Below, piece by piece: positions 24,787-36,086 of a stretch of 64,000 nucleotides of DNA. The position numbers and the translations under genes are program-made. Source of the stretch: Trogon surrucura (lineage: Eukaryota; Chordata; Aves; Trogoniformes; Trogonidae); assembly GCA_020746105.1 (NCBI GenBank), contig CM036618.1, forward strand, positions 92,064,122 through 92,128,121. Reading direction: 5' to 3'. The stretch's first letter is position 1, and every line of letters starts with the position of its first letter. The notes beneath the pieces are model-generated. The model was not told where the DNA came from, ran no database searches, and worked only from the letters and a program-made list of their open reading frames with translations.

Positions 24787-26689
24787 ATTTGAGAAAGATG
24801 GGGAGAATCTTCCCATGTCAGAAGAATGTGAAGCTGTCTTATTTCTGGCTCTTTGCAACTAGTAAAACAGGAATATCTGTGAGAATTGAATTTTTTTTAT
24901 AGCAAAAGAATTGCTGAATAATTAAGTATTTGTATGGCCTAGGGCTTAAATCATGTTATTTTTCAGAGTCCCTACTTCTTTGAAAAGCTGCATTGAAATA
25001 TTGTTTCATGGATACTCTTTATCTCTGTAGTTACTGGCCTGTGTTTTTAAAGGTACTTTTCAAATGCTGTTCCTATCCTGTTACTCCCAGACTTACATGC
25101 TAATGTTTTCTAACCCGGAAGGAATGAGAAGCAAGTTTACAATTTCCATCAGTCTCATACTAAGGTGTCTCTTATACCAAAAAAAAAAGCTACAGTTTTT
25201 TTCTGGTACATTCTGAACTATATGATAAAAAATATTTTAAAAATATGATTTTTTTTTTTTTGTTAGAAACATTGTGCCCAAATTATGCTACAGCTCAGCA
25301 CTCGAGAACATAGTACAGAATACTGTGAAGGAGAATGAAATCGTGGGTTAGTTCCATCTATACTGGCAAAGCCATGTTTGGGGTGTTTTTTTTAAGCTAA
25401 GCTGGAAAACTTGTGTGAGTCCCCTAGTATTGGTTTTTACAGTGTAGGCAGGATTGACTTTTGTGATTCGACTAACCATGTTTTTTTAATTAGATCACAT
25501 CCTAAAGGAAAAAATCATACTAAAACATCTGAAAATATAAACTGGATTGGGCTTTTCAAAGGAAAGGTATATATATAAAACTATGCAAAAAACTAGAAAG
25601 ATGGCGGTATTGCTTACGAAGCTGGGCTTAACAGAAGGAAAGCTTAGAAGGTCTAGCCTCAGCAGTGTGTAAGCTACTTAGGTCTGTTCACTGGGAAAGA
25701 TGTATTAATAATTTTCTTAAGAAATGCTCAGCATCCGAGAATCCAGGGTGTCTTCTGAATTGACTAAAATCACAATACTAGCCTTTACTTGAAATATTTT
25801 ATTCCTGTGTCTGTCTGGGCTACACTTTTTCTTACCATTGTTTAGGGAGAATAAGGTGGGACCATCTGTACTACAGCTGCTGTTCAAATAGAGTAATGCC
25901 TTTACTGTAGACAAAACAATTGGCACAATTGTATTAATTTATTTGTTTATGAAGAGCCCGAAATAAGAAGACTTTATACTCTTTTGAAGTGGGAAGATTT
26001 TCTTCATTTTTTGAGATTTAAAAAAAAAAAAAAAGTTTGTCTGGAGGGTATTTTATAAACTAGGTTAGACAACTGTCTGGCAACTTTTTGATTTCTATGA
26101 CATGAGGAAGAAGGAGATTCTTCTTTTTGTCTGTGTCATTTCTTGGGATTGTTAGGTTTGATATGAAAGTATTTATCAGTAGTTTCCACAGAGATGCTGT
26201 GATATATTTACAAGAACTTGCTGAATTTATTAGTAAGTGTGCAGAGGACAAATAGTTTTCTATTTAAATAATTGCAAATGGAATCTGTTCTTTTCCCCTA
26301 ATTTTCCTAATGAGTAGGTTTAACCTCTTCTTTGTCTTCAGCTGTTAGATGTGGAATCAAATACATCTGTTTTTAAATGAAATTCTGTAACAAGAAGTTC
26401 TTAGTAGTTTAATTTAAAATTAGTGTTTGCTCAGTCTTCAGTATGTTCAAGTTTTTTTAAATGACTGTAAGGAAGTGTGTATATATATATATAAAAATAA
26501 AAAGACAAACTAGCTATTTTTTTTTTATCTTAAGAGTTCAGAACCAGTATTTTCAAGCGTTGATACTTACTCATTTCTTGAAGATATTTATTACTTAAAC
26601 AAAAGCTGACAGCAAGGCTCTGTCTATAATATGTAAATCCTTGTGGAAAAACAGTGCCAAAAAACTGTGAAAAAATGGGTCCAGGCAGC

Positions 26690-27188
26690 TGCGTCACAAG
26701 GTTTGACCACTTCAGACCGGGGTGCCAGGAGATTTGAGACAGATGTTTTCAGACATGCCGCATGCCTAAAACATTTCCAAGGGTCGAGCTACAAATAGTG
26801 ACTTAATAAGTGCAGAAACAGGAAAAGTATGCAGGAGGACACAGGAGTTTATTCACCCATAGGTGCGCAGCCAGCCTCTTTACATTACATCTGCCTGTCA
26901 GGGTTGGCTGTTTAAGCTGTCATGCCCTTGGTATTGCTCTTTGTCTGCCTGTGAATAAAGTACAGCATTGTGATTACTAATCCCACTCCAGTGACTTGAC
27001 TTTAAATGTGGTTTTGGAGCGGATCCCGGAGTTCTGTTTGCTAAGCTTCCTACTCCTGTTTCAGAGACACCACTGGAGATCTATGAGAGAGAGCACTGCA
27101 GGCTGCCCTCCTTCTGTAGACCTGTCGCCTTTTTCTCCCCCCCCCGCCTTTTTTTTTTCCCCCCCTCCAAATTTTTTGAAGGAAATCA
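26690..27188 (+). promoter_or_regulatory. LTBP1: Candidate promoter and 5' UTR of LTBP1S
   Basis: The short isoform of vertebrate LTBP1 is transcribed from its own internal promoter, so one must lie just upstream of the ATG at 27189. Visible candidates are a TGCGTCAC AP-1/CRE-like site at 26690-26697, a TATA-like GAATAAAGT at 26953-26961, a TAATCCC homeobox-type site near 26978, and GTGACTTGAC at 26991-27000. There is no CpG-island character. The region ends in a strong C/T run (27128-27174), then GAAGGAAATCA before the ATG. The transcription start cannot be fixed from sequence; if the TATA-like site is used, the leader would be roughly 200 nt. Confidence 0.45.
27128..27174 (+). repeat. Pyrimidine run just upstream of the LTBP1S start
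   Basis: A nearly uninterrupted run of C and T, including a block of nine C, a block of about ten T and a block of six C, lies 15 to 60 bases before the ATG. It would sit in the 5' UTR of the short transcript. It would also sit just upstream of the splice acceptor used by the long transcript, where pyrimidine-binding proteins such as PTB could bind; that role is inference. Confidence 0.75.
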
Positions 27189-27411
27189 ATGGATACCAAA
27201 GTGATCTGTTTATTTTTCTTCTTTTCTTTGCCTCCGCTGACAGTGGGAAATCACACTGGTCGCATCAAGGTGGTCTTTACACCCAGCATCTGTAAAGTGA
27301 CTTGTACCAAAGGCAACTGTCAGAACAACTGTGAGAAGGGAAATACCACCACCCTCATTAGTGAAAACGGCCACGCTGCTGACACGCTGACAGCCACTAA
27401 CTTCCGAGTAG
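27189..27411 (+). CDS. LTBP1: LTBP1S first coding exon; from 27244 shared with LTBP1L
   Basis: The ATG at 27189 opens MDTKVICLFFFFSLPPLTV, a hydrophobic signal peptide matching the known start of short LTBP1. It is followed by GNHTGRIKVVFTPSICKVT, with cysteines at 35, 39, 44 and 48, and GNTTTLISENGHAADTLTA, all strongly LTBP1-like. Asn21 (NHT) and Asn52 (NTT) are N-glycosylation sequons. The donor is G|GTAAGT after 27411, giving 74 codons plus one base. An internal acceptor (T-rich tract, then GCTGACAG ending at 27243) lets the long isoform enter at 27244 in phase 1, so it skips the signal peptide but shares the rest. The protein is secreted and binds extracellular matrix. The start context is moderate (G at +4, pyrimidine at -3). 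An open frame continuing past 27411 to 27608 is intron read-through. Confidence 0.97.
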
Positions 27412-29408
27412 GTAAGTACCCTGAAACTGTGTCTGTCCTTAGCTGTCCTCTCTTGACTAACAGAGGGAGGAGATGTTTTCTTATTAATACCAGTTGTGCA
27501 TCTGTTACTCTTTGTTTGGAGGGCTGTGCTGAGCAGGAACCATTGTATGTTAGACAAGTTTTCTGGTATCCTTCGGAAATGTTCCCAGAAGTTCCTTTTG
27601 TGTCATAGATTAAAAAACTCCCATATTTTTCATCTGAATTTTCAGCTGCAGGAGTACAACATGCTAAGCTGAAGCTTTTGGTAAAATTCATCCCTCAGAG
27701 TTTGTGTTGATAAATAGAGAAAATGTCTGATTCCACTAGAAGTTCTGTTTCCTCTTTTTGCTTGCGAAGTGCACATGAAATCTAGCTAACACAGTGAATC
27801 TGTCTTCAAAAAGTTGTTCAGGAGCTCCTGAAAACTACAGTCCTTTTAAAAAATACATCAGCATAAAACTTTTACTGCTGAGAGTAAATCAGATTCTGTA
27901 TTTGTCATTTTTAGAAACTGAAATTATGTTAAATCTGGTGAGGTTATTTAAAGCCAGTCATTTCTCTGTTAGTGTTTATTCTGTCTTCTTGCTCAATAAC
28001 ACTACCAGCACTATGCCAGTGTAAACCCTACAACTGTTTGACTCTGTTGAAACCAATCCTAAAAGCTATGTAGGATAACAGTTAGTATATTTTAACTGTA
28101 CACTATGATGTTGGTAGGAATTTGTGTGCAAGTATTAGTTCTGTAAGCTAATTGAAATACAGATGTATGGATACATACCTAAACACACTTAAATCTGTTG
28201 TTTCACATTATGATATCCTTTACTGCTCTTGGAAAGTATTTTGTTGTTATCCAGAAAATATCATAGTATTGTTTTCTGAAAAAAGCTTTAAAAAAATAAT
28301 TTTGCTAATTTGTACTCAAAGAATGCCAGATATGAACACTGTAATTTTAGTCTCCATCTAGTATAAACATAATGTCAGGCAGGCTAGCCAATACTGCCCT
28401 TTTTAAAGTGCACTATATTTCAAGCTCTGAGGGGGGGAAAAAAGCTATTCCAAATTATTCTTCTTTTCATCCGACTAGACGATACAAAGAACAGTTCCCT
28501 CTCTTGACAGTCCTACTAGATTACCAAACTATGGGTGAAAGCCCTTGAAATTAATACCATATTCCTGGGTAATATGCATATTTGTAAAAAAAATATATAG
28601 GTTTTGAGCTAGTGATAATAAAACCAGTGTTTTCAAAGAGCAGTACAGCACACTTTGGATTTGCTTATGGTTGTTTTGAGGCACTAAAAAAAAACAATTT
28701 TGTAAAGGAATGGTAAATCAAATACTTCAAACTTGTGTTTACTGCCAGTACAGATTTTTACTATGGTAAGAACCATAGTTAAGTAAGTTTTTCGTTTAAT
28801 TTTGTGACTACTTTGAAAGGATAGGGTTATTCTCTCCCCCCTTTCATTTGACCTAATTTTTTAATTGAGATTATGAAATACTGAGAATGGGCAGTCGTGT
28901 AATTTGTCTGCTATGTAAATCTGTGCTGTAACATGACATTCTCTCAAATACTTGAAAACTTGGAGAGTGGAAATCGACCTGTGAAGACGTGTCCCACGCC
29001 TTCCTTCCTGGCCTCAGGCCATGCAGCTCGTGATGCACTGTGTACAATAGGCTGCTAGAAATATTCAACAAAAGCAGCCTAGAATAGTTTGATGGAACGA
29101 TAAGGGAGTGTTATGTTTAAAAATGTATAAGAACAAGTCACTACTCATGTATAGGGATTTTTAACCTGCCTGTAGCTATCTGTCTTCCCCACTACCTTTG
29201 AAAGACCAAAAGCATTCACTGCAGCTCTAAGTATCGTGTTAACAGACGGAGGAATAAGAGGTCTGAACCGTGACTTTGAGACTCTCCAGTTAAAAATAAA
29301 AATGCTGGTTGAACTTAACTTCTTAATAGCCGGAGAGGAGAGATCCTACACCTGTAGATCAAGTTCTTTCACTGATCACAGATTTTCAGAAGCTTTTGAA
29401 TCAGGGTT

Positions 29409-29455
29409 TTTATATATATATATGTATGTATATATGTATGTATGTATATATACAT
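29409..29455. repeat. TA/TATG microsatellite
   Basis: A TATATATATA block is followed by alternating TATG and TATA units. It is a simple repeat that is likely to vary in length between individuals. Confidence 0.9.
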
Positions 29456-32400
29456 AAAAATTCTTATATACTACTGAAATAAGTTTTATATCTGCTTTCT
29501 AACTAGTGCCTATCATTAGCTTAGACTTCTTCCAATAGAGGTGTCTTCTGATAAAGCAGAAGTAATTTGGATCCTCTGAGATAATTTATTTTTGTTACAT
29601 TTTAACATCTCTATGTTTTAATTGTGCTTTTTGCTTTAAAGTTCCTGTTCTAAACTTGTTTACTTACTGTTTATCCAAAATGCATGGAAATTTTTATCCC
29701 AGTCGCTTGACATTTTAGAAGTGCAACCATGAAAGTGTGTTATGTCAGAAAATACATACTTAAATACTTAAAGCAATGAACAACATTTTTTTCAGTATGT
29801 TTTTTAAAAGTATTAAACAGAAAATATTCCCTATTTGGAAAACTGCTATTACTAATAATAGATACCTACTCTGAGTGAGGAAATTAAATTAGGAAGCTGC
29901 TTTAGGTTGTTGGATCTAAATTCATTTCTATAGCAGGAGCAACATTTAAATACACAAGACTGAATTTAGATTCTTTGGTGACAGATCGCAGATTGCATCA
30001 CTTAGCTTTATTCTTAATAATCCGTTATTTTTAATAATGAACCAGAGTGATGTTTTGTGTTTGTGTTTTAAACTTCATGATGAACTTTGTAAACACCTCT
30101 TACTGTCAGAGAGAATAAGTTGCAGTGCCTGTACTAAAACTACTCAAGTTTTTCCACGAGTTTTTTCAGATTCTTAAAATCTGCTTTGTCATTTCTACTG
30201 AAAGTTGGTAGCAGTGAGTCCAGGCAAGGAACAAATCCTGTTTCCTGAAAGTTTTGTAAGATATGGGTGAGCCATTAAACCCAAAAATCCATAACAAGAA
30301 ACAGATTGGGGAAAATGTAGCTTTTCAGGTAGCTGAGATTTTGGCTGCTCTCATGAAGGGCTCCAGCATTTCAGTTGAAGGTGGTGAAAGCTTGGTATTT
30401 AAAAGGAAGGATCTCCTTGATCGCCAGTCTGCGTCAGTGCAACGTTGGAGTTGCTTGCAGTTTCATTTTGTGAATGGTATCTGTTGCACAGTTAAACTAA
30501 CCAGCCTCCAATATTTCACTGGCTAGGAGAAAGAAACCATTTAATCAGAGTGGAAACTTCTGCTGAAGAGACAATTCTCATTAATCTATTGGATTGATGC
30601 ATGGGCAGTTTGTATGGCATTTCAGTCCTAATATATCTACGGAGGATTGTAAAACAGAGTCGATATATGTGCGTAGGAAAGGATCCGTATAGAATAACAT
30701 ATGAGGTTTCTAATTTACTGCTGAAGTTACTCAGTGATGTGGCCTGTTTCTCCTCAAAATTATTCCACATTCCAAAATACCTGTTTTTGTAATGAGCTTT
30801 CTCTCTGTAAGGAGTGGGAGGACAGCAACCAATTTGTAACTGTAAAATGAAGCAGCAAGGAATTAGGAAATGCCCAAGTTAATGTTCTTCATGCTCCTTA
30901 ACTTTTTCTCTATTGGGTCTATGTATTTAATTATAGATTTACATTCTAATTTTTCCACAGGATCCCCGTTTCATTCATTCATTGCACAGGAATGACAGAA
31001 CTTAGTAAAGGAAGTAATCATTTAATGCTTAGGTTTCACTGTTCATTTGCAGCTCGATATCTCATTTAAAGCAGTTCGTTCAAACTGTTATAAATAAGAA
31101 GTTAAGAGTTGCGTGCTATTCAGTGGAAGTGCCTATCTTTCTGTAAAAAAAAAAAGTGTCTGAGCACTTGGCACTATGCGTCTCAAACTGGGAATTAGCA
31201 GCATTCAGCAGATGGCGACCAAGAGGAGTTAAAGATATTTTTTTTCTCCCTAGACCATAGGAGATGATTGTGGCAGAGGTGGTGATAGAATTATTGCTCT
31301 GCTACTCCCCTTTATGTCACTCTTTAGCGCTCATCAGTATCTTTTCTGTTAGCGTTCTCCTCCCCTTTTCTTCTGATCCCGTTTCATGTAGCCTGCACAG
31401 TCGTCCTTCCTCTTGGCTTTGCTGTGCACAACCGTAGTTTGCTTACGCCACTCTTAGGGGTGAGGGAATATCTTGTTTCATGCTTTCCTAGGGAAGAAGG
31501 GCAGATTTTTAGGAACCTTTTACTTCTTGTTTCATTGAATTTGAGTGAAAGTTACAATGTTTCTCCAGCAGCTTTGGTGGTCTTTGTAGAGAACAGTTGT
31601 GAGGTTGAGAATGATATCAGATATTGTGGCCTGCAGTCTGCGTGAGCCAATCTTGCTTCTGAGGCTGGAAGAGAATGAGAACATGTTTATCCATCCTCCT
31701 TTCTTCTCATCTATAAGAGTTCCATTAGACTTTGGTCCTATATTAACATCTTAACAAGGATCTGCCAGACATAATTTGGTGACATGATCTAGCATGTGGA
31801 AGAAAAAATCTATCTGGTCCTTTGTATTTTGCAGGACCGGATACATTTACTTAATCATAAGTTTAAAAACTTTCAGGATGGATCACAGTGATCTGCATAT
31901 CATGTGCCCTGTTGCAAAAATGCTGAAATTATATTGCTTACTGGGTTTTGGCACTTTATTAGAATTGTGTATAAAAAAAATTTCCTCTTTAGCTGTGTTG
32001 ACTCTGTACAAATGTTTTTGGATGATTAAGGTTGTCTAGAAGTTTTCAGTTAGGTATAGACAAAGACTTCCAAGAAGCAACAAACTTTTTGGTGGAATTT
32101 TATTTGGTCTTCTGTTGAAAGTAATGAAAGAAAGTTTGACCAATGTATTTTAAAACAATTGGTTGTTCAAAGAGAATTTAGTAAAATGACTCACTATGTA
32201 ACTATTACTCTAGCAGAATTTCCTATCTGGAAAAGAGTCTAAAGTGCATAATTATTTGGAACTGTGAAAACGTAACACAGTTTTATGAAAATTTGATAGA
32301 ATTTTTGAATTTTATTCACACCTACATGATAATTTCTGTTAAAGCTGTAGAAGTGGACATTAAGTTTTATTCAAGCGCTTCTGGTTTTATCAAAGAATTA

Positions 32401-35400
32401 TGTTGGTAAAAACTGGCAATGGCTTGCAGGCAAAGCAGCACATTGCCATCTGGAGTTTGTGTAGGAGAGGAAAAACAAGAGCAATGAGTGGTTTCTTGCT
32501 GTCACTTGCTGTGTAATAAAGTTGTTGTTCCTTTGCTCTGTATGGTACGTACTGCATGTCTCCTATTACATTTAAATGGTACTGTAAGACTATGACATTT
32601 GAGAAGGACTTTTCAATATTGTTTGGTATGAAAAGGCTTTTATTGTCAATAATATTGGAGAGCAGATTTGACATATAGAAGACCAACAGCTTGTAGAAGT
32701 AGTTGTGTAGATTCATGAGGATTTACAGACTCTATTGGCAGCTTGTGAGGTGTGTTCTGTTCAGTTTTCTACCTGTTATATTTTATTCTTTCAGTTCTTG
32801 TACTGTGTGCAGTAAGAGTTGCTAGAACGGCAACATGTTAGAAGAGATGCTTCCTTTTCTGTTATAAAGGGATGTTTACTACACAGTGAATGGTGTCAGC
32901 CTGGGTAAATGACTTGTCATGTCTGATCTATGTAACTTGTGGCCCAGCAAAACACTATTCCTTTGGCTTCAGCTGAGACTTACATTTACATATATGTACA
33001 TACATATAGCTCCTCAAATAGGGGATTTAAAATAATATGTAACAAATGTCATGCAGAATTATTTTTTAAAATTTCTGTTGCTAATGTAAGGAGAGTTAAT
33101 TTTCTTTATATTTTTTTTAAAAATTGTCTCGTTTTCAACTTGGTTATGTTCGATCAGATATCGTGACTGATGAGGAACTTATTTCTGGAATAACTGCTTA
33201 GCTAAAGAACAGTGTATGGTAATTTATAGTCTGGTTTTAGTAGTGTGTTCTCTGCGGGTAAGACTGAAGTGATATTTTGAAATCCTTCAGCTTTGTACTT
33301 GAACATGCCATAGTATCATTTTTTTCTGAAGTAGTTATAATGTAAGAACCTTACTATTCCCCCGGTAATATCAGTTCAGTTCTTTTATTGTTTCTAAAAG
33401 TTGTTTCTACTGTTCCTGCACTAATTATCGTTTCTGCCATGTCAGGCTTTATGCTTAGATCAGGCTTTGTGCTCTGTTTGGTGCCAAGTGAAATATTTTT
33501 TCTTCTAACAGACACTGGCAGACACTTGAAAATTTCAGAATTCTCAGACAACTTGTTTAAAAGATTAACTTCTTAAACTTTCTTCAACAGTAGTCAAGGA
33601 AATTGGTCAGTCTGCTAGAGTGCATCTCTCAGGAGAAAAGAAAAAAGAAAAAGATCAGGATATCAAAGTTTATTCACTGCTTTAGCTGGTGATTTCAAAT
33701 TTCATCTGTATGAGTGATGACCAGGCTTGAACTACTTATTCATGCAGCAGCATTGTAACAGCTGTAGCAAAACGAAGGCCAAGTCTTTTTCCTCAAACAC
33801 TGGATTGAGTGGCTAAAACAGAAAGAAGGACTAATAATGATGAACTAATTCATTAATTACTGATATCCTTTGTCTCATAGAAGATAGTAGGAAAAAGACG
33901 TTTCCCAGCCTAAAAGGCCAGTCCGAAGCAATTTGGGAGGAACTGCTTCATCACAAGTATCAACTTAGCAGATATTCCTATTGGTTTTTTTTCCCCCAAT
34001 TTCCCTTTGTTCTAAAAAGTAAATTTGAGCAGACAAATTAATTTATTTACAATCCAGGTAGTACTGTATAGGCTTTCCTAATCTGAACCACTAGTGGACT
34101 AAAATTCTACCTTGTAATATAAATGAACCACTCTGTAGTGTGAGCGGTGCTCAGAGGTTTAATGCATTTTCAATTATTGGCCATCTATACTCAAATTACA
34201 AAGAAAAATTGTATCTTAAGGATTTCGTCATTGGTGATGTTCACATCTGTTCAGAAGAAATGCTGTCTTCCTGCCATGTGTTTATCTGTACTTGTCATCA
34301 ACAGATAATTCTGGTTTCTACCATACAGATCACAGAGTCTGTGAACTCCTTCTTCATAATCCTAAAATAATTATTCAAATTAGATGTTATTTGATTCTAA
34401 CGAAGGCCAGATGCTAATTTAAAGAAAAAACATTGTTCAGTCAGATGAATTTAATGAGGTTGAACGTAGACAAGCCTGTTAGCAACTCATTTCCACTCCC
34501 TTGCTTACCTTAAGGACCTCAGATCGTCACTGCAAAACAAAAGTCCATCTGCTCTCAAAGCACTCACCAAACTGTATATTGTAGAGAGCACAGTTTTTTC
34601 AATGTGCAGTCATAGGAAAAACCACAAATGGAAATGGTACAAAATCCACACCTGCAGCCATTCAGAAACACATGGAGTATGTTTCCCTCAAAGTTAAAGC
34701 AAAACAGAACGCAAAGTGAAAATGCATAATGCTTTATTTTACTGTATATGGTTTTAATTTATAGGGATTATTTTATGTACCTCTGACTAGAAGTACTGTA
34801 AAAAGAGAACTAAGGGTGCATTTATTTGAATGATTACATTGTTGCATATTCAAATAAACACACTAACTTGTAGAGCTATAATTTTGTTATTGCTAAACCA
34901 AATGTCTTTGCACATACTTCACTGAAGATCAAATATATGCCAGCGTTGGCATAAGGAAGAAAGTTGCCTTTGAATTATGCAAGCGCAGAAGAGTCTGACA
35001 AATTACTGTTTAAAATACGACATTTATCATGGATAGATTTCTTAGCAAGTGGGCTTGTGTTTAATGTGTCCTTTTGGACGTAACGCAGTGGGAAGGAAGC
35101 AAGCACCTATGGCTGCTCCACTGACTGTGGTCTTTCCCCTTTCAGTCTCTCTGCTGTTCGTTCTGGTTTTGGTTTTTCTGCTCTGGATAATTCCCCTGTC
35201 TCTGCACAGTGCAACCTGTATAACCTTCACCTATCCATTCCACCTACAGTTAGTTCTTAGTATTGAGTATCACTGTAATTGAGAGGCCTGTTTTGTAGCA
35301 CAGAGAGTTCTGGATCTTTCATTTGGAACATGAACTATATCTTCATTACACACACATTTAAATTCTTTGAATTTTCTGTGTATCCATAAAAAATCTGGAC

Positions 35401-35816
35401 TTTCAGCCAGGGATTTAGAAATGTGAATCAAGTGAAGTCTGTGGGAATTCTGAACTTCTTTTGACAAATCTGTTACAAATTCTTGAGGGATGCTGGTCAA
35501 GTAGAAGGAAAACTGGAAATTTGCTGGTTGCACAAGAAAGGGGCTGCATTTTTAGGAATGCCAGCCATAGAGAATGTTTCTCATGTGTATATTATTCATC
35601 TAAATACTTTGTTAATTGTTGTTTGTATTTTGTTGGTTGTAATTGTTGTAATTGCTGTTGATAAGCTGAGCTCCGAAGTAAAATTTATATACTTGATATA
35701 TTTCCATAGTTCAAGTTTAGAGGAACTTTCAGCAACTTTTCATGCCACAATTTAGGCAGAAAAGTTCTCTGACCTCACCCTGAGAGGGACTGCCTCTGTC
35801 CATAGATTGTGTAGGG

Positions 35817-36086
35817 CAATGGTCTCCATACTTTTTTGATAGCACATACCTATTAGTAAAATATTTTTGTTTATTTATAAATTATATACATTTACTCCTA
35901 TATTATATATATGTGTATGTTTTATAATGAGCATATATAAATTAAAAATGGATGAGATAAACTACGTTTTCAGAACAGAGTTTACTTCATCTTTATGAAT
36001 GGTACAAACCATATTTCTTTCCAGCATCCCAGTAGATTGTCTTGTACACCACCTGGGGTGAGCACACCCTGCTTTGGAGATGGCTG
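35817..36086. mobile_element. hAT-like non-autonomous DNA transposon (MITE)
   Basis: A 270-bp segment is flanked by a perfect 8-bp direct repeat, GTGTAGGG, at 35809-35816 and 36087-36094. The ends begin CAATGGTCTCC and finish GGAGATGGCTG, which pair as imperfect terminal inverted repeats (7 of 11 positions, with the outermost CA and inner TCTCC kept). An 8-bp duplication and CA...TCTCC ends are typical of hAT/Charlie-type elements. The interior is AT-rich with no transposase frame. The low TIR identity suggests an old copy. The duplication is seen directly; the family name is inference. Confidence 0.7.

Larger units (their letters stand above)
10666..27243 (+). other. LTBP1: LTBP1L intron and upstream region of LTBP1S
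   Basis: This is a 16.6 kb intron of the long form running from GTGAGT at 10666 to the CAG ending at 27243. The same DNA is the 5' flank, promoter and 5' UTR of the short form. It contains CR1 3' fragments at 11812-11930 and 20519-20635, an inverted E-box repeat at 22144-22189, a CA repeat with a C-rich tail at 22478-22506, an A/C-only tract at 22643-22721, and an unassigned 169-codon ORF at 24277-24786. I saw no other exon with a convincing acceptor and donor. Confidence 0.85.

Noticed and set aside
26996..27295. 99-codon + strand ORF read as a gene
   Set aside because: It crosses the pyrimidine run and the LTBP1S start in another frame, and it has no homology. It is kept only as a possible uORF from its internal ATG at 27083.
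27210..27691. 115- and 123-codon minus-strand ORFs
   Set aside because: They are shadows opposite the LTBP1S first exon and its donor. The + strand frame has clear homology and splice sites.
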